NCBI RefSeq assembly: GCF_001027285.1
Contig: NZ_CP011509.1
Location: forward strand, 10,688,501-10,752,500
Length of the DNA stretch: 64,000 nucleotides
DNA from: Archangium gephyra
GTDB lineage: Bacteria; Myxococcota; Myxococcia; Myxococcales; Myxococcaceae
Direction: 5' to 3'
Each line of letters opens with the position of its first letter. The first letter of the stretch is position 1. Made by a program: the position numbers and the translations under genes. Below, piece by piece: positions 25,311 to 33,064 of the stretch. Below the pieces are notes generated by a model. The model saw only the letters and a list, made by a program, of their open reading frames with translations, was not told the origin of the DNA and did no database searches.

Positions 25311-25341
25311 TCGCGTTCCTCGCCGCACGACATCCCGCCAC

Positions 25342-26127
25342 TCATTGCTCGATCGATTGCGGCAGCTGTGGGGGAAGCATGGAAGTCGTGTAGCACTTGC
25401 CCTGGTACTCGTAGAGTTCCTCCGGGCATGGCGCCTTCAACTCGTGAGGAATCCAGCAGGCGCCCATGATCTCCACCTCGATACGAGGCTTGCAGGGAGG
25501 GCGCCTCTGCCCTTTGTAGGGCTTGCGCGGAAAGGGGTGTGCAAGGACCGGTGCCCCCCCGTCCGCGATGTCCCAAAACGAATGACCCGTGAGGGGTATC
25601 TCGACGTCCGTCGGCACCTCATCGCTCACGGGCGCGGCTCTCGCCAAAGGGTCCGGGCCGCCTGGAGGTTGGGACAGGGGCGACTGAAGCAACAGAGCGA
25701 AGACCAGGGCGCACGCAGCGGCAACGCCAGCCAACGCCAGTCCCATGCGCCATCGGCGGCGAGGTTCATCGTAGACGGGCAAGGCGTGGGCCATGTGCTT
25801 CACGCCCTCGTGCACGTCCTCGAACATGCACATCAACTCCTCCACGGAGTGCCCGTCGGAAGCAGTGGACCCGGGGGCAGGCTCCACCTCCAGGGCGAGA
25901 TAGCTGGGAGATGACGAGGAGATGCACCGCACCCGCCAATCCGTCAGCGGCGCCGAGCCGTCCTCAGTGGGCCTGAGCACCAGGGACGACGCCCCGCTCG
26001 TCTCGTGCGTGGCCCGGTAGAGCTCGCCCCGGCTGTGCTCGTCCTGCGGCACCTGCTCGTGGAGCTTGTACGGCCCTACCCGCTCCACATCCTCGCTGCT
26101 CGCCTCGGACTTCTTCTCCTCGTCCAC
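25342..26127 (-). CDS. kinase-derived single-pass membrane protein, catalytic domain missing
   Basis: A 261-residue protein. Its N-terminus (VGPYKLHEQVPQDEHSRGEL) resembles the glycine-loop start of myxobacterial Ser/Thr kinases, but the glycine loop is degenerate and no VAIK lysine, HRD or DFG motif follows. A membrane segment spans about 131-147 (LALAGVAAACALVFALL). The C-terminal domain contains PRIEVEIMGACWIPHELKAP and ends with CYTTSM, a tail often seen behind myxobacterial kinase domains. It looks like a kinase cut down to its N-terminal lobe edge plus sensor tail. Function is unknown. Confidence 0.65.
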   Translation of the reverse strand: MDEEKKSEASSEDVERVGPYKLHEQVPQDEHSRGELYRATHETSGASSLVLRPTEDGSAPLTDWRVRCISSSSPSYLALEVEPAPGSTASDGHSVEELMCMFEDVHEGVKHMAHALPVYDEPRRRWRMGLALAGVAAACALVFALLLQSPLSQPPGGPDPLARAAPVSDEVPTDVEIPLTGHSFWDIADGGAPVLAHPFPRKPYKGQRRPPCKPRIEVEIMGACWIPHELKAPCPEELYEYQGKCYTTSMLPPQLPQSIEQ

Positions 26128-26363
26128 GCGTGCTCCTCCCTGGCCTCCCCACCTGCGCGAGGCCCAAGACGCTTGTTTGCACCGGGCCCAACGCCCACTC
26201 CAGGACGTGCACGGTGACTCCGAAAATCCCTACTCCTCGCTACTTCAAAGATGAGGTTTCCGTCCATCACCAATCGAGTAGGTTCACCGTCCATTGAACG
26301 ACCGGCGTGTCCCTTCAGGCTTCTCCTGGCGTGCCCCCAAGGGTATGGGACGTTTCCACCATC

Positions 26364-27332
26364 ATGCGCCCCCTGCACATCACCACGCCCCTGCTCCCGC
26401 ACGACGCGCTCTCGGCCGCGCTCGGCAAGACCGTGCTCCTCAAGATGGAGAGCCTGCAGCCGTCCGGCTCCTTCAAGCTGCGCGGCATCGGAAGGATGTG
26501 CCAGCGGGCGGTGGAGAGCGGTGCGCGCCAGCTCATCTGTCCCTCCGGTGGCAATGCCGGCTTCGCCGCGGCGGTGGCCGGCCGGGCCCTGGGCGTGCCC
26601 ACCACCATCCTCGTCCCCCACTCGACACCGGAGTCGGTACGGCAGCGGATCGCCGAGCTCGGCGCGACGGTGGTGGTGCACGGCGCCGTCTGGGACGAGG
26701 CCAACGAGGAGGCCCTGCGCCGCTGCGGCGCCGGGCAAGCGGCGTACGTGCCGCCGTTCGACCACGCGGACATCTGGGACGGCAACGCCACGCTTATCGA
26801 CGAGGCGGTGGCCCAGGCCGAGGGTGGCTTCGACGTGGTGGTCTGCGCGGTGGGAGGCGGCGGGCTCCTGTGCGGAGTCCTGGAGGGCCTGTACCGCAAC
26901 AAGCTGGAGCACGTGCCGGTCATCGCCGTGGAGACCGAGGGCGCCGCTTCACTGCACGCCGCGGTGAAGGCCGGCAAGCTCGTCACCCTGCCGGCCATCA
27001 CCTCCATCGCCACCACGCTGGGGGCCAAGCGCGTGGCACAGGCGGCCTTCGACTGGACGCGCCGCCACCCGATCCACAGCGTGACGGTGAGCGATACGCA
27101 GGCGCTCGATGCGTGCCTGCAATTCGCCGATGACCTGCGCATCCTCGTCGAGCCGGCGTGCGGCGCCGCGCTCGCGGTGGCGTACCAGGGGCTCGACGTG
27201 CTGGCGTCCTACCGCCGGCCCCTCCTCGTGGTGTGCGGCGGGATTGCCGTGGACCTGGCGAAGCTCGCGGTGTGGCGCGAGGAGCAGGCCTCCCGCCGCG
27301 CCCTCGCCAGGGACGTGCCCGCGGGCCCCTGA
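26364..27332 (+). CDS. PLP-dependent L-serine/threonine dehydratase
   Basis: A 322-residue fold-type II PLP enzyme that deaminates serine (or threonine) to the keto acid. MRPLHITTPLL is the expected N-terminus. Lys38 in SGSFKLRG binds PLP, SGGNAGFAAAVAGRA holds the substrate, and VGGGGLLCG binds the phosphate. The short length without an ACT regulatory domain fits the mammalian-type serine dehydratase group. No obvious operon partner: a divergent membrane protein lies upstream and a convergent P450 gene downstream. Confidence 0.9.
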   Translation: MRPLHITTPLLPHDALSAALGKTVLLKMESLQPSGSFKLRGIGRMCQRAVESGARQLICPSGGNAGFAAAVAGRALGVPTTILVPHSTPESVRQRIAELGATVVVHGAVWDEANEEALRRCGAGQAAYVPPFDHADIWDGNATLIDEAVAQAEGGFDVVVCAVGGGGLLCGVLEGLYRNKLEHVPVIAVETEGAASLHAAVKAGKLVTLPAITSIATTLGAKRVAQAAFDWTRRHPIHSVTVSDTQALDACLQFADDLRILVEPACGAALAVAYQGLDVLASYRRPLLVVCGGIAVDLAKLAVWREEQASRRALARDVPAGP

Positions 27333-27353
27333 GCGGTCAAGGGGTGGAGGGGC

Positions 27354-28733
27354 TCACCGCGCCTCGATCAGCATCGGCATGCCGTTGGCCGAGCCGAGGG
27401 TGCCGAACATGTCGATCCGCGGCACGTGGCCGGGCTTCAGGCGCAGCTTGAAGCGGCGTGCGAGCATGGCCGTCATCACGTGGGTCTCGAGCAGGGAGAA
27501 GTTGTTGCCCAGGCAGATGCGCGGCCCGATGGCGAACGGGTGGTAGGCGTGCGCATGTTGCGCCGCCTCGCGCTCGGGCAACCAGCGATCCGGCTCGAAG
27601 CGCTCCGGCTCGTCCCAGAACGCGGGGTGCCGGTGGGTGGCGTAGGAGAAGACGATCGTCCTCGTGCCGGCCGGGATGCGCACCCCATCGAGCTCGTCAT
27701 CGGCCACGGCGTCACGGGCGTACATCGGCGCGGCCGGATAGAGCCGGAGGACCTCCTTCACGACCTGGAGGGTGTACGGAAGCTTCTTCAAGTCGTTGAT
27801 CGTCGGAGGCGCCTCGCCCAGCACCGAGTCGAGCTCGGCATGCAGCCGCCGCTCCACCTCCGGGTTCTGGGAGAGCGCGTACCACAAGAACGAGAGCGTC
27901 CGTGCCGTGGTCTCATGCCCCGCGGCGAACATGGTCAGGCCGTTGTCGACGAGGAGCTGCTCCGCCATGAACGTTCCCGACTCCTCGTCCCTGGTCGTCA
28001 TCATCTTCGTCAGCAGATCATCCGGCCACTGCTCGGTGGGGATGGCCCGGCGCCGCGCGATGAGCTCCTGGATGTAGGCCGTCACGAGCTTCTTGGCCCG
28101 GTTGAACCGCAGGTTCCCGGGGGTGGGTACCCACATGGGCACCTGGAGGGGGCTCATCTGCGAGTTCGAGATGTGGGAGACCAGCGTCTCGATCGAGTTC
28201 TTGACGCGCAGCAGGGTCTCGCCCGAGTCGGTGCTGAAGACCGAGTGGAGGATGACGGCGGCGGTGACCTGCATCATCTCGTCGAGCATCTCGACAGGGC
28301 GGCCGGAGCCCTGGTGCTGGGCTCGCCAGTGCTCGATGAGCTTCTGCGTGTCGGAGAGGAAGATGGGGAAGAACTTCTCCACGCCGCGAGGGGTGAAGAA
28401 CGGCGCCATGAGCCTGCGCTGCCGGCGCCAGTCCTCCCCAGTGGCGGTGACGATGCCATGGCCGAGCAGCAGCTCGCGGAGGGAGTCGTAGCTCTCCCCC
28501 TTGTCGTAGCGCTCACGGCCCGTGACGTTGACGTGGCGCACGTGGTCCGGGTGGGTCACCAGCAGGAGCGACTTCGAGCCCATCCGGATGCGGATCAGAT
28601 CCCCGTGCTTGCGCCAGGTGCTCATCAACCAGCCGAGGAATCCCTCTCGCCGGATCGCCGTGAGCAGCTCGAGGGTGGAGGGGGCGTACTCCTTGAGGGT
28701 ACGGGGCGTATCGACGGAGAGTGCCGTATTCAT
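27354..28733 (-). CDS. cytochrome P450 (about 460 residues)
   Basis: A 459-residue haem monooxygenase. Motifs seen are the I-helix AGHETTARTL, the K-helix EVLRLYP (ExxR), the PERF region FEPDRWLPE, and the haem loop FAIGPRICLGNNF with its Cys ligand. There is no membrane anchor. The start ATG 28733 follows AGGA by ten bases. It lies 17 bases after the Coq4-like gene on the same strand, so the two are probably transcribed together from the TetR-controlled promoter region at 29456-29576. The substrate is unknown. Confidence 0.93.
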   Translation of the reverse strand: MNTALSVDTPRTLKEYAPSTLELLTAIRREGFLGWLMSTWRKHGDLIRIRMGSKSLLLVTHPDHVRHVNVTGRERYDKGESYDSLRELLLGHGIVTATGEDWRRQRRLMAPFFTPRGVEKFFPIFLSDTQKLIEHWRAQHQGSGRPVEMLDEMMQVTAAVILHSVFSTDSGETLLRVKNSIETLVSHISNSQMSPLQVPMWVPTPGNLRFNRAKKLVTAYIQELIARRRAIPTEQWPDDLLTKMMTTRDEESGTFMAEQLLVDNGLTMFAAGHETTARTLSFLWYALSQNPEVERRLHAELDSVLGEAPPTINDLKKLPYTLQVVKEVLRLYPAAPMYARDAVADDELDGVRIPAGTRTIVFSYATHRHPAFWDEPERFEPDRWLPEREAAQHAHAYHPFAIGPRICLGNNFSLLETHVMTAMLARRFKLRLKPGHVPRIDMFGTLGSANGMPMLIEAR

Positions 28734-28750
28734 GGTCGTGGAATCCTGGG

Positions 28751-29455
28751 TCAGGCCGGGGACAAAGGGGGAATCCTGAGCTGCTGGCGCACGGTCTCGA
28801 CCGTCGCCTCCCAGGAGCGCTCGTACCGCATGCGGACGAGCCGCTCGGTCCGCTGGCCCCGCCGGTACGCCGCGCGCACCTTTCGCGCGTACTTCCAGAA
28901 GGGAGGGAGGCCATGCGGCCGAAGCACCGCGGCGAACAGGAGGATGAGGATGCTCGTGCGGAGTCCGAGGTTGCCGGCCGCGAAGGCCTGGAGCTCCATC
29001 TCGCCGAGCGCGTCCGTCCCGTAGCCGGTCACCACGTGGTGGAGGTCGTGCGTCTCGCGGTACCACTTGACGAGGTAGTCCACGTCGTTGCGGACCTCGT
29101 ACGGGCTCTCGAACGGTTGGATGCCGTTGTCCGAGAAGTAGCGGGCGAACGCGTTCCCGAGCGTCCCTTCCGGCAGCCGGCCGAGCGCCGCGAGGTCGAT
29201 GTTGCTGCGCTGAAGGCTGGGGCGTTGGATGAGCAGCTCCCGGCCGTCCTCGCTCTTGGCCAGCTCCGTGCAGAGCCGCTGGAAGACGTCGCCGTCGAGG
29301 CTCGCGTTGAACAACGGCGCGGCGATGCCGTCATCGGGTTTCTTCTCGAGGACCTTCAGGGCCCGGACCGCCACACGCAGACGTGTGAACAGGGAAGCGC
29401 CTTCGGGCAGGAAGAGGCCGTCTTCGATGCGTGCGGTGGGTGAGCTGAAGCTCAT
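28751..29455 (-). CDS. Coq4-family protein
   Basis: A 234-residue protein. It carries the Coq4 zinc motif HDxxH-x11-E exactly: HDLHH, then VVTGYGTDALG, then Glu. In eukaryotes Coq4 supports ubiquinone synthesis and C1 decarboxylation; bacterial relatives are often found beside P450s, with unknown roles. The ATG at 29455 is favoured by GGAGAA five bases upstream. It is first gene of a coq4-P450 pair divergent from a TetR regulator, which suggests an inducible modification or degradation pathway rather than housekeeping quinone synthesis. Confidence 0.85.
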   Translation of the reverse strand: MSFSSPTARIEDGLFLPEGASLFTRLRVAVRALKVLEKKPDDGIAAPLFNASLDGDVFQRLCTELAKSEDGRELLIQRPSLQRSNIDLAALGRLPEGTLGNAFARYFSDNGIQPFESPYEVRNDVDYLVKWYRETHDLHHVVTGYGTDALGEMELQAFAAGNLGLRTSILILLFAAVLRPHGLPPFWKYARKVRAAYRRGQRTERLVRMRYERSWEATVETVRQQLRIPPLSPA

Positions 29456-29490
29456 CTCGGTTCTCCGGGGGTGGGGGGACACCTGGACCG

Positions 29491-29505
29491 TGGCAGTTTA
29501 TGCCA
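29491..29505. promoter_or_regulatory. TetR operator-like site 1
   Basis: TGGCAGTTTATGCCA, the centre of a perfect inverted repeat (CCGTGGCA at 29488-29495 and TGCCACGG at 29501-29508, 5-base spacer). It is the site nearest the coq4 start. Confidence 0.7.
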
Positions 29506-29511
29506 CGGAAC

Positions 29512-29526
29512 TGGCAGAAACCGCCA
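29512..29526. promoter_or_regulatory. TetR operator-like site 2
   Basis: TGGCAGAAACCGCCA, sharing the pattern TGRCAG-N5-GCCA with sites 1 and 3. It starts 21 bases after site 1, about two helical turns. Confidence 0.65.
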
Positions 29527-29540
29527 CCTGCGCCAGGGTG

Positions 29541-29555
29541 TGACAGTTCCTGCCA
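29541..29555. promoter_or_regulatory. TetR operator-like site 3
   Basis: TGACAGTTCCTGCCA, 21 bases before the TetR start codon and so well placed for autorepression. It starts 29 bases after site 2. Confidence 0.65.
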
Positions 29556-29576
29556 CGGCTTGTTAGGCTCCGCGCC

Positions 29577-30257
29577 ATGCCTCAGCGAGTGCCGGACCGG
29601 CTGCCTCCGCCCCTCACCCTCGCCCCGCGCGAGGGGCGCGACCAGGCGATGCTCGAGGCCTCGCGCGCCGTCATTGGCCTGTTCCTGAGGGAGCGCACGA
29701 GCGACTTCTCCGTCAAGGAGCTCGCGGCCCATGCGGGCCTCTCCGAGCGGACCTTCTACCGGTACTTCCCCCGGAAGGAGGACGCCATCCGCCCGGCCGT
29801 GGACGCGTCGCTCGCGAGCATCGTCTCCAACGTGCGCGCCGCCCCCCGCGGCAAGACAGTGCCCGAGGCGCTGGTGGAAGCGCTCGGCCAGAGCCTCGCG
29901 GAGGAGAGCGCCATGAGCTGGGAGAACCTCCTCTCCGTGCTGAACGAGACGGAGAGTCTCCGAGCGGTGTGGCTGCAGATCCTCACCGACGCGGAGGTCG
30001 CGCTCGCGCGCGTCGCCGCCGAGCGGCTGGGTATCGCCCCGGACTCTCAACGGGCACGTCTGGCCGGCGCCGTCCTGGCCACCGCGGGACGCCTCGCGCT
30101 GGAGCAGTCGTTCTCCGTGGGGAGGAAGCGCGACCCGGGCGAGGCGCTCGCCGAGTATCTCGGGTTGCTCGGCCCGACCCTGTTCGAGGAGCCCGCGGGT
30201 GGGCGCGGGCCCGTGAGACGCACACCGCCCCGGCGCTCCCACCAGGGACGCAGGTAG
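29577..30257 (+). CDS. TetR/AcrR-family transcriptional regulator
   Basis: A 226-residue repressor. The DNA-binding helix-turn-helix lies at about 42-65 (FSVKELAAHAGLSERTFYRYFPRK-type sequence), the best-conserved part of the family. The rest (about 75-200) is the helical ligand-binding and dimer domain. A Pro/Arg-rich tail is variable. The gene is divergent from coq4-P450, and three similar palindromes lie in the 121-base gap, so it most likely represses itself and that pair until a ligand binds. Confidence 0.92.
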   Translation: MPQRVPDRLPPPLTLAPREGRDQAMLEASRAVIGLFLRERTSDFSVKELAAHAGLSERTFYRYFPRKEDAIRPAVDASLASIVSNVRAAPRGKTVPEALVEALGQSLAEESAMSWENLLSVLNETESLRAVWLQILTDAEVALARVAAERLGIAPDSQRARLAGAVLATAGRLALEQSFSVGRKRDPGEALAEYLGLLGPTLFEEPAGGRGPVRRTPPRRSHQGRR

Positions 30258-30377
30258 GCGCGCGGCATCACCCCGCGTGGGATGGAAAGTCCTGCTACTC
30301 CCCACGGAAACGGTGCCTGCGAATGCGCTGGCACTCGAGGCACACGCAGGCCCCTCCGTGGAGTAGGAACACCGCGA

Positions 30378-31016
30378 ATGGGTTCGTCTCCTTGGTTCCG
30401 CAGCCTCGTTTTCCTGCTTCAAGCCTGCCTCCTGCTTTCCTGCGGAAGCAGCATCCGTTCCGTTCATCCGCCCACTCCCGGGGAACTCCCCAAACTGGCT
30501 CTGGTCATCCAGGAAGGAGCCAATGGACAGGTCGTGCACTCCTGGCGGCCGGCAGCGGAGTTCCAGAAGGAGATGCAGAACCTGCCGTCCTCCATCAGGA
30601 GCAGCACTCTCGCGGGGGAAATTGTCCTCGTCAGTGGCCGCCGTCGCGACTGTGATCAGGAACAGATCGACTGTCATCGCAACTGCATGCGGCGCAAGTT
30701 GCCCGCGCCGCTCAATTACATTCCGCGAGGGCACCCCAGGCACAACCAGGTCTGTCGTGATCAATGCCGGCTTGCCTACGACGACTGCATGGAAGCGGAG
30801 AAGGCCAGAGCACTGAGATTCTCAGCAGTAGAGGAGGCCGTCGGGTGGTTGAAGGAACACCGGACGGAACTCCTCGTGGGCACCGTGGTCGTTATCGCAG
30901 GGGTGACCTTCGTCGCCGTCTCAGCAGGAGCGGGGCTGGTCGTTCTCGCTCCCTTTGTCGTGATGGCCTCGGCGAGCAGCACGAATGCACCGCTGTGCGA
31001 GGGAGGTGCGCAATGA
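30378..31016 (+). CDS. Sit-like lipoprotein with Cys-rich segment and hydrophobic tail
   Basis: A 212-residue lipoprotein. ATG 30378 begins the signal MGSSPWFRSLVFLLQACLLL with Cys22 in an LLSC lipobox. A central block (about 95-140) has regularly spaced Cys (DCDQEQIDCHRNCM, later VCRDQCRLAYDDC). A hydrophobic pair of helices follows (LLVGTVVVIAGVTFVAVSAG and onward, about 168-200). This order resembles myxobacterial SitA-type polymorphic toxins, which carry a toxin domain after such a helix. Here the protein stops about 12 residues after it, so the toxin part may be absent. The stop overlaps the next start (ATGATG). Confidence 0.7.
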   Translation: MGSSPWFRSLVFLLQACLLLSCGSSIRSVHPPTPGELPKLALVIQEGANGQVVHSWRPAAEFQKEMQNLPSSIRSSTLAGEIVLVSGRRRDCDQEQIDCHRNCMRRKLPAPLNYIPRGHPRHNQVCRDQCRLAYDDCMEAEKARALRFSAVEEAVGWLKEHRTELLVGTVVVIAGVTFVAVSAGAGLVVLAPFVVMASASSTNAPLCEGGAQ

Positions 31017-31762
31017 TGCGCGATGAAATGGACAAGATGGTGGGGTCCATCCGCAAGGCCCAGGAACTCCTCAGCGGCGCACCCGAGGTCGTCGAAGCCC
31101 TGGTACCTGCATTGAACGTCTCCTACTTCCTGCTCGATGGCCATGGGCACAACTTCGAGGATTATCTCGCAGCCTTCAGGGGTGCCCCTCTTCCGTTTCT
31201 CGGCACATTCTCCAGCCATGAAGAGTTCGACGCCTGGCTGAAGACACACTTCGAGCCTCCTCCAAGAGGAGCCATGCAGATCGCGGGAGAGCGCTATACC
31301 CTTGGCTACTCTCGCTTGAAGGGCACTCCCCTGAAGTTGCGACTTCCTCTTGTCGAAGACTTGAGAAGACCAGGCGGAGTGGCGGGAGAGGCTCGGCTCT
31401 GGTTCGCGCTCGACCAGGCCCAGGCAGTACTCGGTTCCGTACCGGAGGAGTTGGAAGGCCTGCACTCCGCCGCACTGGCCCTTCACTTCATTCATGAGGC
31501 GGGTTGCACGCGAGAGTTCGAACACTTCCTGGCGCACTTCGACGAGCATCTGCCCCCGCTTTGTTCCTTCTCGACACGGGAAGAAGCGGAAGCGTGGCTG
31601 AAGAAGCACCCGAGTCCTCCTGCTGGCGCCACCATTCATGTGGGGGAGGACGAGCTCACTGTCGGGTACTGGCCCAGGAGTGGCCGCCGGGCCCTGATTC
31701 ACTTTCCCAAGTACGAAGCGTCCGATGACGTGGAAGAGGAGGACGAAGACCCCGCTTCGTGA
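31013..31762 (+). CDS. internally duplicated acidic protein, possible immunity partner
   Basis: A 249-residue soluble protein starting inside the stop of the lipoprotein gene (ATG 31013 or 31016; GGGAGG lies just upstream). Two copies of a roughly 98-residue unit are visible (about 14-112 and 136-232). Each has a helix ending FEDYLAAF or FEHFLAHF, a FSSHEEFDAWLKTH or FSTREEAEAWLKKH segment, and a YTLGYSR or LTVGYWP strand. A very acidic tail ends the protein. Coupling to a Sit-like lipoprotein suggests an immunity or chaperone role; that is inference only. Confidence 0.7.
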   Translation: MMRDEMDKMVGSIRKAQELLSGAPEVVEALVPALNVSYFLLDGHGHNFEDYLAAFRGAPLPFLGTFSSHEEFDAWLKTHFEPPPRGAMQIAGERYTLGYSRLKGTPLKLRLPLVEDLRRPGGVAGEARLWFALDQAQAVLGSVPEELEGLHSAALALHFIHEAGCTREFEHFLAHFDEHLPPLCSFSTREEAEAWLKKHPSPPAGATIHVGEDELTVGYWPRSGRRALIHFPKYEASDDVEEEDEDPAS

Positions 31763-31789
31763 GCGAGGCCCCCCTGGCTCGTCCCGCTT

Positions 31790-33004
31790 CTAGGTGAGCT
31801 TGACCGGCAGCTGCTTCGGCCCGCGCATGAGGACGCCCGTGCGCCACTTCAGCGACTCGGCCGGCTTGGACAGGCGCAGGTTCGGGAACCGGTTCACCAG
31901 CGTCTGGATGGCGATCTGTCCCTCCAGCCGCGCGAGCGGTGCCCCCAGGCAGTAGTGGATGCCCATCCCGAAGGACACGTGTTTGTTCGGGTCGCGGCCC
32001 AGGTCCAGCGTATTGGGGTCCTTGAAATGGCGCTCGTCCCGGTTGGCCGAGGCGAGCACCGCGAAGACCAGGTCCCCGCGCGGAATCGTCACCCCGCTCA
32101 CCGTGACGCCATCTCGCGCGATGCGCTCCGTGGCGACCTCCACCGGGCTCGCGTAGCGCAGGAGCTCCTCGACCGCCGGCTCGATGAGGCCCGGCTCCTT
32201 CCTCAGCCGCTCCAACTGCTCGGGGTGCTGGAGCAGGGCGAGCGTGCCGCCGGAGATCAGGTTCACCGTGGTCTCGTGCCCGGCCACGAGCAGGAGGAAC
32301 GCCATGCTGACCAGCTCGTCCCCGGTCAGCTTGTCGCCCGCCTCCTCCGCCTGGATGAGCGCCGAGAGCAGGTCGTCTCCCAGGGACGTGCGCCGCTGCG
32401 CGATGAGCTTGCGCAGGTAGCGCGTGAACATCACCACGCTCGGGATGGAGAGCAGCACGTCACTCATGTCCGTATTCGAGACGAGCCGGTTGGACCAGTG
32501 CTGGAACTTCTTGTAGTCACCCGGGGGCACGCCCAGCATCTCGGCGATGATGGTCACGGGCAGCAGGAACGCGTACTCCGCGACGAGGTCCATGGAGCCC
32601 TTGCGCGCGGCCGTGTCCAGCAGGCTGTCCGACAGGGTCTGGACACGCGAGCGCAGCCGTTCGATCAACCGCGGCGTGAAGGCCTTGTGCACGAGCGCGC
32701 GCAGCCGGGTGTGGTCCGGCGGATCCCGGCTCAACATGTTCTGCACGAGCGGCGTGAAGAACTTGAAGAACCAGGGCATCTTCGCCTGCTGCTCCGGGGT
32801 CATGCTGCCGATGCGATCCTTGCTGATGCCCCCGTGCTTCAACACCTGGTTGACATCGTCGTAACGTGTCACCAGCCAGCCCGCCTCGTTGGCCGGAACC
32901 TTGATGCGGAAGACGGGCGCCTCCTCGCGCAAGCGCGCGTAGAAGGGGAACGGGTTGGCCTTGAAGCGCTGCGACTTGAAATCGGGCTGCGTCAGGGTCT
33001 GCAT
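31790..33004 (-). CDS. cytochrome P450 (CYP107-like bacterial class)
   Basis: A 404-residue soluble P450. Features seen are DPPDHTRLRALVHKAFTPR, the I-helix AGHETTVNL, the K-helix EELLRYASP, and the haem loop VSFGMGIHYCLGAPLARLE with the Cys ligand. This pattern is of the class supported by ferredoxin systems and common in secondary metabolism. No ferredoxin gene is adjacent. It is distinct from the larger P450 at 27354-28733. The substrate is unknown. Confidence 0.93.
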   Translation of the reverse strand: MQTLTQPDFKSQRFKANPFPFYARLREEAPVFRIKVPANEAGWLVTRYDDVNQVLKHGGISKDRIGSMTPEQQAKMPWFFKFFTPLVQNMLSRDPPDHTRLRALVHKAFTPRLIERLRSRVQTLSDSLLDTAARKGSMDLVAEYAFLLPVTIIAEMLGVPPGDYKKFQHWSNRLVSNTDMSDVLLSIPSVVMFTRYLRKLIAQRRTSLGDDLLSALIQAEEAGDKLTGDELVSMAFLLLVAGHETTVNLISGGTLALLQHPEQLERLRKEPGLIEPAVEELLRYASPVEVATERIARDGVTVSGVTIPRGDLVFAVLASANRDERHFKDPNTLDLGRDPNKHVSFGMGIHYCLGAPLARLEGQIAIQTLVNRFPNLRLSKPAESLKWRTGVLMRGPKQLPVKLT

Positions 33005-33064
33005 GACGATCCTCCCGAGGGAGGGTTTAACACGCGGACGCGGGCCTGGTCTTCTGGGGCTGAA

